A stretch of DNA of 64,000 nucleotides, from positions 250,730-314,729 of the forward strand of contig NC_043744.1 in NCBI RefSeq assembly GCF_004337985.1, given 5' to 3'. The DNA is from Pyricularia pennisetigena. Lineage: Eukaryota > Ascomycota > Sordariomycetes > Magnaporthales > Pyriculariaceae. A model generated the notes under the pieces. It did not search any database. It was not told where the DNA came from and saw only the letters and a program-made list of their open reading frames with translations. Of this stretch, positions 55,593 to 64,000 are shown in pieces (position 1 is the first letter of the stretch; the number at the start of each line of letters is the position of its first letter). Both the position numbers and the translations under genes were made by a program.

Positions 55593-57665
55593 TTTTGGCT
55601 CTATTGTATCTCGGGGGGGGGCGGGTAGAGTAGTGGTGATAGATGGAGTGAAGCTTATCTCGACTAGGAGCAAGGAGGGTTGTTGGTCATCTTGCTCGGA
55701 ACGCCTTTAGGATGGGTGCTTGGTTGTTTACCTTGACAATTTCTGCGCCAAGAGATGGAAGACCAAATCAAAAGTCCAAAAGGGGTAGGAGATATTGCAG
55801 GCAGAATATGCTTCTCGTCGATTTATATGTCGATCACATTTGGAGTTTCGGTATGAAAAGAAAGGGGAAAAAAAAAAGGCATTCCCATTGCGTTGACTCC
55901 ATATTGGATGCAGTCCAACAAAATTCCATAACCTTGATGGCCGTCACCATCAGCCTGGGCTGTTGACGTCACTGCATATCCCCACCAGGAATTCATGTAG
56001 TTTGCAAGGCAGCGCAGGGCAGCTCCAATTCCAAGCTTGGCATCTGATCTTCAACGCCCCACTGATAGAAACTCTTGGCGTCCATCGAGGATTGGTGCCT
56101 TTAGGATGATAGACCTTGAAGGCTCAATATCATCTACACGAAGTTAGGCCTGGGCAAAATGTGCCAATTCAGTTGATGCTATCAACATACTCAAAATTTT
56201 GTGGTGGCCTTGAAGGTTGGAAATTGAATGGGACCGAACTGGGCACCACGACCGACAACGTGTCGATGCAAACCTAGGCCAGCACCCAGGAGATCCGGCC
56301 GTAGGCAAGACGATTTGCCTGGAACTCGGTTGGGTGCGCTGATTCAGAGTTGATGGTGGTTCCCTTATAGGTAGCCGAATACACCGATGTATACTGTTGA
56401 CATGGGCTTGTTGGTTTGCTTGATAATGGCCACGCGAACTATTTGTGATGTTGTGAAATAAGCAGTTAATACTGACGGTGCACCTCGGCATTGCCACATT
56501 TGCTGCTCTTATCCAGGATTCCAGGTAGGACATGGGCACTTTGGGGTCGCCTCGCCCAAAGCTCTAATACAAGGAATATCTCTAAAGCCTTCCAGGATAT
56601 AGAAAATCTTCAAACAGTCAAAGTTCCAGACCTTTGTTGCATTTTCAATAGTGACTTTGATGCGGCCCTCCTAGATCTGGATGCCGTTGTTCAACTAGGG
56701 GCCTTTGCTTCTTATCGCATAGTGAATTTACCTATGGATCAATATTATTATTGTGTTAAACGTAGCATCAAGCGACTGGGATGATGCAGAGATGGTCGAA
56801 AGGGTGCCGACATGTAGGTACGCGGTCATTGGTCAAATATGAGGATATCTAGAGCGGCTAAGTGACACAGCAAGACAACTTAGTGGCTCGATTTTCATTT
56901 TATCCTCTTTTTTTCCCCTGCCCTCTCTCCAGTGTTTTAAAGCGAACCCTGATATCAGCGATCTAAGGATCCCTTGAAATAAAGGCCGAGTACACACGGG
57001 GCTGCTGCCAAATTGAGAACAAATTTCTATTTGCCTAATCTTTTGATGGATGCACAAAATGGATCTGACAAATGATTTCAAGTCCCCATTGGACAGCAGG
57101 GTGCTGCGCTAGTGTCCAGGCGGCCGTGCTGCTGCGTTGCAGGCGGGGCGTGGATGAAGACCGGCTCAGCCACAAAGGGTGCAAGTCCCGCCATAATCAG
57201 TGACCCCGAGGCAGTACTTACGTTGTAGGTAGGTATCCATAGATATCAAATGCCCCCGCTGCGCCTCGTGATTTTATTCTAAGCAGGACCGATAGTCTCC
57301 CTCCGGCTTTGTCGGACACGACGCTGCGCAATCGCTAAGCCCACCGGGGCGGTCCCGCAGGTTCAGCTGGCAATTTCGCTTGGATGCCATTCGCCGGCTG
57401 TTTTGTTTTTACACATGAAGCATCACCGATTGCCATATCCCGAGTCGCGTATTTTGTGAAGCCAGGCCGCCATGTGAGACCAGCCCACATTTATTATCAA
57501 AGTATACATAGGATGACCATCTTGCCCCTTGTCTTGCGACTCTTGCGGGTAGCTTACCCAACCAACATCCACCAAATCACACACCACTCACTCAGTCGGG
57601 CCATTTTTCTTTTGACCTCCTCCATCACTGGCAATACCACACACGCACGCAAAAATCCCACTTAG
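55593..57665. other. Intergenic, nothing recognised
   Basis: No supported gene. Minor frames (56,144-56,539 minus, 56,491-56,784 plus) lack family resemblance. The stretch upstream of 57,666 is CA/CT-rich, as in fungal promoters and 5' leaders. Confidence 0.45.
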
Positions 57666-58577
57666 ATGTCTGCTAACAAGCAAGCTGGGGCAAGGCCTGA
57701 TTCGCCGCCTTCGTATGATCAGACCACCGCCGCCTGTTCTGCCAGCACCTCAACACCCGAGAAGCAGCAGCCGTCGATTGAGTCACCTTTCAACTTCCCC
57801 ACAGACACGGCCCCCAGCTATGCTCAAGCCAAGCCAATCCAGCGACCGGTAGCGCTGCCGCAGGGGCAGCCAGACGCAAAAGCCCCGTTCCTGTCAGCGT
57901 ACCCGCCGTCGCTGCAGATGTACGGTATCACGGCCGGGACTTGGCACGCCTTTGTTCACACCATCAGTGCCTTTCTGAGGGCGTCGGTAAGCGACAAGGC
58001 AGTCTCGCACGCGGCTGATATGGCACGGCAGGTCGGCAACGTGCCCAAGCATTTCGGTCAGGCAACAGCCAGCCACGCGCGCACCGTCGGGCACGGCATC
58101 GCCGACAAGGCCCGCGCCGGCAACTACGTCGGTGCCGGGTTCGGCGCTATCAGCGGTGCCATCAGTCTGCCGGTCGGAACTGCCATCCGCGCGGTCGGCG
58201 CTGTGGTGCAGCTACCATTTGCCGCCCTCAACGCCGCGGCCACCAAGCCCAAGACGCCCCGCGAGCGCGCCACTGCCTATGTCGGCGCCGCCAACAAGGA
58301 CTGGTTCCATCCACGACAGCTGCATGCGAGCATCCTCGATTCGTCCGAGCTCGCCCACCTGGTCCACGCTACCCCCGACGCCATTGTCCGCAGCGCCGAC
58401 GAAAACCGCGCATCCGGCTCCGCCGCCCAGATGGATGCTCTGAGCCAGTGGATCGCGCCGGTCATAGTCGGCGACGATGCCGACTGTGTTTCGCTCAACC
58501 TGGCAACCGATAACACATTGTGGCTTGTCGTCACCCATGGCGTTGAACCAGTCACTGAAGGCGCCATCAAAAAGTAA
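57666..58577 (+). CDS. Conserved fungal protein with PPxY motif, unknown function
   Basis: A single-exon 303-residue protein. The N-terminal 90 residues are Pro/Ser/Thr-rich and contain PPSY at residues 14-17, a PPxY-type motif able to bind WW domains such as those of Rsp5/Nedd4 ubiquitin ligases. A middle region (about 80-150) reads PSLQMYGITAGTWHAFVHTISAFL…VSDKAVSHAADMARQVGNVPKHFG. A Gly/Ala-rich amphipathic segment follows (about 160-195, GAGFGAISGAISLPVGTAIRAVG). The C-terminal part is acidic and soluble. The layout resembles uncharacterised ascomycete proteins that may associate with membranes. Role not assigned. Strong codon structure and GC-rich third positions support expression. Confidence 0.82.
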   Translation: MSANKQAGARPDSPPSYDQTTAACSASTSTPEKQQPSIESPFNFPTDTAPSYAQAKPIQRPVALPQGQPDAKAPFLSAYPPSLQMYGITAGTWHAFVHTISAFLRASVSDKAVSHAADMARQVGNVPKHFGQATASHARTVGHGIADKARAGNYVGAGFGAISGAISLPVGTAIRAVGAVVQLPFAALNAAATKPKTPRERATAYVGAANKDWFHPRQLHASILDSSELAHLVHATPDAIVRSADENRASGSAAQMDALSQWIAPVIVGDDADCVSLNLATDNTLWLVVTHGVEPVTEGAIKK

Positions 58578-59330
58578 GGCGGCGAAGAAACACCAGACTT
58601 CTTCATGGGAATCATGGCCGAGTTTGGCGTTGGGTTGTGTGCGACAAATTCAATCTGTACTGTGCTTTGCTTTGCCGAGCTCCCGGTCTTTTTCCATCAT
58701 TGATATACACGGCAGGAATACAAAGCAACAGTCTAGACCGGGGCTGGCAGCCGAGAAAAAAAGGGGGAGGTTCTACCATTGATTTGAGAGAAAACGGATG
58801 CCTTTTCCGACTTCCTGTCAACGGTGGCAGTCTGGACAGAAACAGGAAATCGAACCCAAACCAGGTTTCCAGTGCGCGTCATGTGGGCCAGGTTCGATCC
58901 TATCGATGACGATGCAAATCCCCCGACCTTTGGTCCGCGCGGGCCCGATGTTACCCTCCACACCACGACCGCAATGCCGATGCAGGGTTGTGTGCACCAA
59001 TCGCCGCCGAGCCGCAATTTCACCAAGACCATGCAGCTCTTGGGTTTGATGTCATTCAATTCATTATATGGCGCGATTGGGACTGGGCAATTTGGTGGCC
59101 CCTTGTTGGGGAAAAAAAAAAAAAAAATGTTGACGAGGTTGCATTCGTATTGCTGCTGGCTGGAGGCAGGGCGAAGGCATGGATATATGAGACCTCTGTT
59201 CCCATGTTATCATTCTTGTATTAGGCATTCAAACTTGTGCAATTGCAGAGACATAAATTTTATCCGTACCAACCTCTCATCCAACTTACTTTTGCCCCAA
59301 GTCCCGTCCCACACGCCGTAAGCCGACATA
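58578..59330. other. Intergenic, nothing recognised
   Basis: Includes a poly-A run near 59,112-59,128. Frames here (for example 58,824-59,321) have no family and run through the poly-A tract. The last 150 bases are probably the promoter and leader of the next gene. Confidence 0.45.
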
Positions 59331-59520
59331 ATGAAGTTCTCCTTCGTTGCCACCTTGGCCATGGCCGCCAGCGTCATGTCAGCTGCAGTGCCGGCCATGG
59401 CCCAGCCCGCCGGGATGGCTGTGGAAAAGCGCCAGTTCGAATCCAATGGTGCAATTCTGGACACTCTCAAGCAAGCCGTTGTTGAGCAAACGACGCAAAT
59501 CAGTACGTATAAAACAGACA

Positions 59521-59571
<51 letters not shown>

Positions 59572-60062
59572 TCACCTGCTCTCACCATAATCAACTTTTT
59601 GACCCCAAAATATTAACATCGCCTGCTCACCTAGATGCTACCCTTGACGGCGCCCCTGAAAGCCCCTCAACCGATGAAGCCAACGCTCTCGCCGAAGAGA
59701 TCAACCCGCATTTCGCAGCCATTGCCGACGCCCTCAGGGAAGCCACGGCCTCGTTCCAGCTCCGATCTTTGGCCGCTCGCCAGGAGGAGGACGGGGAGGC
59801 GGATTCCTGCGACGCGCAGTGCATCACCGAAAAGGTGCTCGACATCGTTTACGAGATTGCCAGCACCATCCGCGCAGCGATCGAACGGCTCGGCCTGCGT
59901 CCCCTCGTCGTCCAGATCAACCCGCTTCTGCTGGCTCTCAGCGCGTTGGTCATTTCCCTGAATGTCTTGATCTCGGGCTTGCTGCTTACAGTGTCGGCTG
60001 TTGTGACAACTCTGCTCGGTGGACTGGGCCTCAGCCTGCTGTTGTTGGGTTTCCTTGGCTGA
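59331..60062 (+). CDS. Secreted, Kex2-processed hydrophobic-tail protein; intron holds a CA microsatellite
   Basis: Exons 59,331-59,502 and 59,635-60,062 give 199 residues; the 132-bp intron runs GTACGT…ATTAAC…CTAG. The signal peptide (MKFSFVATLAMAASVMSA) is followed by a short pro-region ending VEKR (residues 31-34), a Kex2 site. The splice junction creates an NAT glycosylation sequon. The middle contains an amphipathic acidic part and two cysteines (DSCDAQC). The last 50 residues are strongly hydrophobic (INPLLLALSALVISLNVLISG…), which could be a membrane anchor or a surface-active segment. The intron has no stop in the reading frame and is a multiple of three, so unspliced RNA would encode a 243-residue protein with a (His-Thr)n insert. 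The spliced form is preferred on splice-site quality and composition. No family recognised. Confidence 0.78.
59522..59566. repeat. (CA)n microsatellite
   Basis: About 22 CA units inside the intron of the secreted-protein gene, 19 bp downstream of the donor site. Confidence 0.95.
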
Positions 60063-61272
60063 GGGGATTGGAGAGGAGCAGCTTGCATGGGTTCACCAGT
60101 GATCAATAACACAGGGCCATGCATACATATCAGGGAGCAAGCTAAGTTGCAAATTTAATAACAACATTTCGCTGGGCCGCTTTAGGCTAGCAATTTTTGC
60201 ATTTGCCTGCCATGGTCAGTTCAGTCTGAGCTTCGAGTGTCCTGATTTCGCCTGCTGAACCCTTTTCTTTTATCAATTTCTTCTTTTGCTGCAGCCGCGC
60301 CAAGTCCTTGCACTTCCACGTCTGTGATTTTCTGCCTGGGACACTTAAGAGAAGCAGCCGAATCATTCATTGAGTCATCTTTTCACTGGAGCTAGTGTCC
60401 TCTGTATATTGTACTACTTTCTACTCGTGTTCGTTTATAGTTTGATCCAGCGCCACTCATACAAAGGATTTGCCATAGCGAGATTTGCGGCCCGCAGCCG
60501 ATGCCGCACAACGACTGGTTAAAACTTTGGTGGCCCAACTTTGGTAACAGATCGAGGTGCCCAAGTTGATCAAAAATCAATTCGCCATGGTTGTTCTCAG
60601 AAGCATCAAAACCACGCCACGGATGAATCATGAAATTTGAGAAGAAAGGACTTCAAGTATCGTGGACATTACGTGGCGGGTTTCAAAATCACGACTTGAT
60701 AAGTCTAGTTTCGTTTTCAAAACTAGCTTCAGCAAAACACCCAAGTCATGTCAGCCTATGTTCCTCAATGGAATTAAATCACAGAAAAGACGACCAGTAA
60801 AACCCTGCCCCCACCAGGTCGTAGGGGTTTATCATAACGGCTGGTCCACCTGTGACTCTGTGAGCGTTTCATCCACTACAACCATGTCAAAAGCGGCTAC
60901 CCTAGTAAGGTAAAGTGTATTGCGCTCTTTCTGTCAGGAACGTTTAACGTTTAGGAATGTGCAGATAAATTATTTATCTTTTAATATAGTCACTTGCAGG
61001 CACTTGCAGGTACGTACAAAAGGTACATAAGTCAGTTAAATCAAGGCTCAATATGGAGCCATTCATCTTTATCGACTCCCAGCGTAAGCTTTGTGGGCTT
61101 TCATCAACAAATGTAACCACTCAAGTAGACCCAGTCAAAAAGCACGACTAGCATGATTTATTTTTGGAAGTGTACCCGCTACTTCTAATTATTGAATATT
61201 GACAGTCCAAGTTTCGATTTTCTTTTCGGCAGTGGGACATTTCCACACCCAGAGCCAGCCTTCTTGGCTCGT
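60063..61272. other. Intergenic, nothing recognised
   Basis: No supported coding region or RNA gene. Short frames only. Confidence 0.45.
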
Positions 61273-61574
61273 TTAACAGCAAGTTGGTTGTTCATCAACT
61301 TTACGGACGCAGCCTTTGGTGCAAATCTATAACCCACGGCAATTGGATTACAATTAGCATTTGAGCGTAACTACAAAGTCTTTGGACTAGGGTATGGGAG
61401 AGATGGGTTGCACCGACTTACGGTGCACAAATCCTTGGGGTTGGTTGGGTCACCCCTGGTACCGGCCACCGCGCAAATGAGTGGTTGATCGACTTGTTTG
61501 TCTATTGGGCTTGCCACCGCCAGCTGCGCCAGGCCCAAGACCGAAACGAACAGAAAAGCTTTGAGGGAAAACAT
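61273..61574 (-). CDS. Six-cysteine small secreted protein (68 residues)
   Basis: Exon 1 is 61,574-61,422 and exon 2 is 61,326-61,273, separated by a 95-bp intron (GTAAGT…GCTAAT…TTATAG on the coding strand). Exon 1 alone reads on into the intron and would encode a 67-residue protein ending after the donor site. The spliced product is 68 residues: a clear signal peptide (MFSLKAFLFVSVLGLAQLAVA), then a short mature chain with cysteines at 34, 50, 53, 57, 67 and 68, ending in CC. Splicing adds four of the six cysteines, which supports the model. Size, secretion signal and an even cysteine count fit fungal effector-like or antimicrobial-like peptides. No known family is recognised; function inferred from architecture only. 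Confidence 0.75.
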
Positions 61575-63073
61575 TGTTGATCGGGTGGATTTGATTATGT
61601 GGAAATGAAAAGATAAGATTTGGATAAATTAATGTAATAAAACTCGGTTTGTTTGGCTGAAAATGAGATAGACGAAAGGAATATAGATGAAAGTAATAAG
61701 AATGGGACGACATCAAGGCCCAACATCAACCCTTTTATACCTTTTTTTTGGCGTTTATCATGGATAATCTAAGGGAACAGACTACTCTAGTATCAAAATC
61801 TCCACATTATATGGATTCTGTAACACTAATACAACTTGACTGAGACTTGTTTCGGAGTTAAGTTTAAGTTGAATTCTGTTTAAATAGTTTAATGTTGCAC
61901 CCAGCGTCGATCACGGAAAAAGTCATCGCATCTAAAATTGACCACTAGTCAAGCCAATTTAAACCTGTCAGTCCTTTTGTTTTGTCCAGATTGTATTAGC
62001 GACAATTGATTTACGAGTTTGTGTATCTCCGTAACCTGTGGAGGACGGATGTACTTGATCTTCTGAGTCCATTCCATGAATGCCAACAATGCAACTAGTA
62101 GCGCCGATTTACTCCCAGCACCAACTGAAAATCATTCCAGGGCTTTAAGCTATGTCTTATCTGTGGCGGCGTTGCATTTCAACCCGTGCAGCCCAATTGT
62201 CTCGGGCAGGTGCTATACCAAGGCCACTCACTTGGTACCACGTCCACGCCATTGATCCTCCGCACTCTGTCATTCAGCACATTTTTCCAACGTACCACAC
62301 GGCCGACACGAACATGACTGACTGCATTCTGTGTCTCCAACGAAGCCAGGGGGGTACTGTCCAAGCAAGAATCGATAACACGGGCGTTAACCAAGTAGCA
62401 CTCAAACCCTACCGTAGTGCTAAACCACCGATGTCAGCGCTTACGCCCCCAAAGTTCTCCGTAATGACTGGTCGTCATCTCTCTGTTAACCAGGGCGGCC
62501 ATAACATGACCCCAGATCAAGACACACATTTGGCCAATTAATTACTGTCTGTATTCATCCGTCCCCCGAGACGCCGAAGAGCGCGCTAAAAACAGCGCCT
62601 CGGCCCGCTCAACGCTAGCACAGCACAGGTGTGCACCACGCACACGGCTTAGCCTTTTACCTGCCATCTCCTTGTCGGGCTGCATAATCCCCAACAGTCT
62701 CACACTTGTTAATGAGAGAAAGGCCCACCGTAAGGCTTGTTGTAATAGCCATACCAAAACTAATAGGGCATATACTTAAATGTATGACGCACTTATGCAC
62801 GCGATTGAAAGGATTTCACTTGAAGTATGTTAATAAGTGTGTGCTAATTGTGGAGATAGTTAGTAAGGCGGGAAGGCAACGCAGGAGTAAAGTCATTTGA
62901 ACAAATACAATTGAAAATTACAATGTGCACTCCGTGAACTCATTTAATTCGTCGATTTCACCTGTTTATACATGACTCTATTTTCGACATTCACATGTTG
63001 GATGATTCGAGCTTCCCACGCTTCTTTCAAGGATCAGTTTATTGTTACAAATTGCCGCTCAATGCTGTAATAT
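61575..63073. other. Intergenic, nothing recognised
   Basis: Contains a plus-strand 129-codon frame (62,152-62,541) without family resemblance, and other short frames. No supported gene. Confidence 0.45.
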
Positions 63074-63879
63074 TCAAAATCCAACCATGCTTTGCGCCAA
63101 CAAACCAGGATCCACCTGCGGCAACCTCTGCACCTCTCGCTGAGGAGTAATACTCGAAAAGTTAAGGCATTTCTCCCACTCCGCGACAACCCAGGCCCCA
63201 TACGCCTTCTCATCCACCACTCCTCGCAGACCGCCAAACACACCCCAAACGAACTTGCAATCATCACACGTACAGTGTTTTCCATCTGAAGCCGCCATAA
63301 GCACGACAACGCCGAACCTCTTCACCTCCTCGCACGGAACCGCAGTTTCCCTTCTCCGGAAATACCAGTCATCGACTGTCCTCCTGTCCAATCAGCACCC
63401 GCAACCCAAACTGCCTGGGATGACAGAACCGCCAAGTACTTACCGCTAGCCAGCGCTAATGCCAACGCGAGCTGTAACTTCAAAAAGGTAAGATGGACCT
63501 TACGTCCCTGCGCCGCAACAAACCTCTGCCACTGGTCAACGGGTCTCTGAACCAGCTGCTGGTTTACAAAGTAAAACTCCAAGCGGTTGAACCCATCGTT
63601 CCCCTCCGATGGTTTCCGCTCCACGGCCATGAGCGATTGCCGAAACGCATCGATAATCCCATTCATATTGTCGTCGCACCGATCCAGGTGCTTCGTCAAG
63701 CACTGTCTGTTCCTCACAACTGTGATAAATTCCCGAACGGTGACAAGAGTCGTCTTGTTCCCGTCTGCTTCCTGCCGCCAAACGCGCGACCACAACATGC
63801 GCATGAAATCGCCCCATTGATCCACCGAGGAGAACAGTGAACTATAATACCGAGTCAGCAATTGCAACAGGCGAAACAT
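63074..63879 (-). CDS. Two-exon protein of unknown function
   Basis: Exon 1 is 63,879-63,444 and exon 2 is 63,375-63,074, joined by removal of a 68-bp intron (GTAAGT…CTGATT…GGACAG), giving 245 residues in one frame. The first exon is helical in composition (MFRLLQLLTRYYSSLFSSVDQWGD…). The splice runs from …LALALAS to VDDWYFRRRE. Exon 2 carries HCTCDDCKFVWGVFGGL, with three clustered cysteines, and ends QVDPGLLAQSMVGF. No domain recognised. The donor is consensus and both exons keep one frame, which supports a real gene. The start ATG is the first in frame after upstream stops cannot be excluded, since only 121 bases remain to the window edge. Confidence 0.6.
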
Positions 63880-64000
63880 GCTCGCTTCCCGACACAGCCC
63901 CCAGCGGTAAAACTGACGCCATTTTTAGCACGGCCCAAGCGAAGCCTTTCGGGTTGTATAGACGGTGATATTCAATTTTTTTTTTTTTTTTTGGTTTTCC
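63880..64000. other. Upstream of the unknown gene; poly-T tract
   Basis: Short flank ending in a poly-T run (about 63,976-63,992). No gene visible. Confidence 0.5.

Noticed and set aside
58824..59321. 165-codon plus-strand ORF
   Set aside because: Includes a poly-Lys stretch from a poly-A tract and overlaps the next promoter; no family.
59210..59594. Minus-strand ORFs with (Cys-Val)n
   Set aside because: Products of the CA microsatellite read in antisense.
62152..62541. 129-codon plus-strand ORF
   Set aside because: No recognisable protein features, introns or family; not enough support.
1..64000. CRISPR arrays, rRNA genes, bacterial-type operons
   Set aside because: None seen; the window is fungal nuclear DNA.

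Overview
The window comes from a filamentous ascomycete genome, most probably a Sordariomycete-type fungus. The evidence is short introns with GT...CTAAC/CTGAC...AG signals, fungal-type gene families (an Ndt80/PhoG-domain regulator, an MFS sugar porter, small secreted cysteine-containing proteins), and transposons scarred in the way repeat-induced point mutation (RIP) scars them, with many TGG codons now TAA/TAG and catalytic Asp changed to Asn. Species is not assigned.

The window is two compartments. Positions 1 to about 36,800 are an AT-rich, gene-free block made almost entirely of transposons inserted into one another. Reading target-site duplications and matching copies, the order is as follows. 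C4, a minus-strand Copia element (its 5' part at 30,288-36,104), was hit by G3, a minus-strand Ty3/gypsy element (29,269-30,287). G3 appears to have been hit by G2, a plus-strand chromodomain gypsy ending at 29,268. G2 holds two opposite-facing members of the C4 Copia family: C3 (plus strand, only its 3' end, 1-9,151) and C2 (minus strand, 12,368-28,217). C3 was hit by C1, a younger Copia (178-8,469) whose 5' LTR was hit by a 1,857-bp DNA transposon. C2 was hit by G1, a complete gypsy with 188-bp LTRs (13,128-20,688), and by a solo LTR of the C1 family. A second copy of the DNA transposon lies in the C4 LTR (34,000-35,856).

Positions about 36,800 to 64,000 have balanced base composition. A border strip (37,000-39,800) carries a decayed nucleoside-phosphorylase-domain gene, a possible gene remnant with an intron, and a decayed piece of the DNA transposon. 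Then come an eight-exon MFS sugar transporter (41,579-43,519) and an SMP-30/gluconolactonase-type lactone hydrolase (45,018-46,109) in the same orientation, with a tandem 200-bp duplication just upstream of the hydrolase start. A third copy of the DNA transposon (46,441-48,292) lies downstream of them.

The rest is sparsely coding: a short Ndt80/PhoG-domain protein (50,033-50,896, minus), a small secreted protein with a frameshifted signal peptide (53,094-53,619, minus), a two-TM membrane protein (55,083-55,592, minus), a PPxY-containing conserved protein (57,666-58,577), a Kex2-type secreted protein with a CA-microsatellite intron (59,331-60,062), a six-cysteine small secreted protein (61,273-61,574, minus), and a two-exon unknown gene (63,074-63,879, minus). 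The sugar transporter and lactonase plausibly act in one uptake-and-hydrolysis route. The secreted genes beside a large RIP-mutated transposon block fit the known 'two-compartment' organisation of plant-associated fungal genomes. No rRNA, true tRNA or CRISPR array was found.
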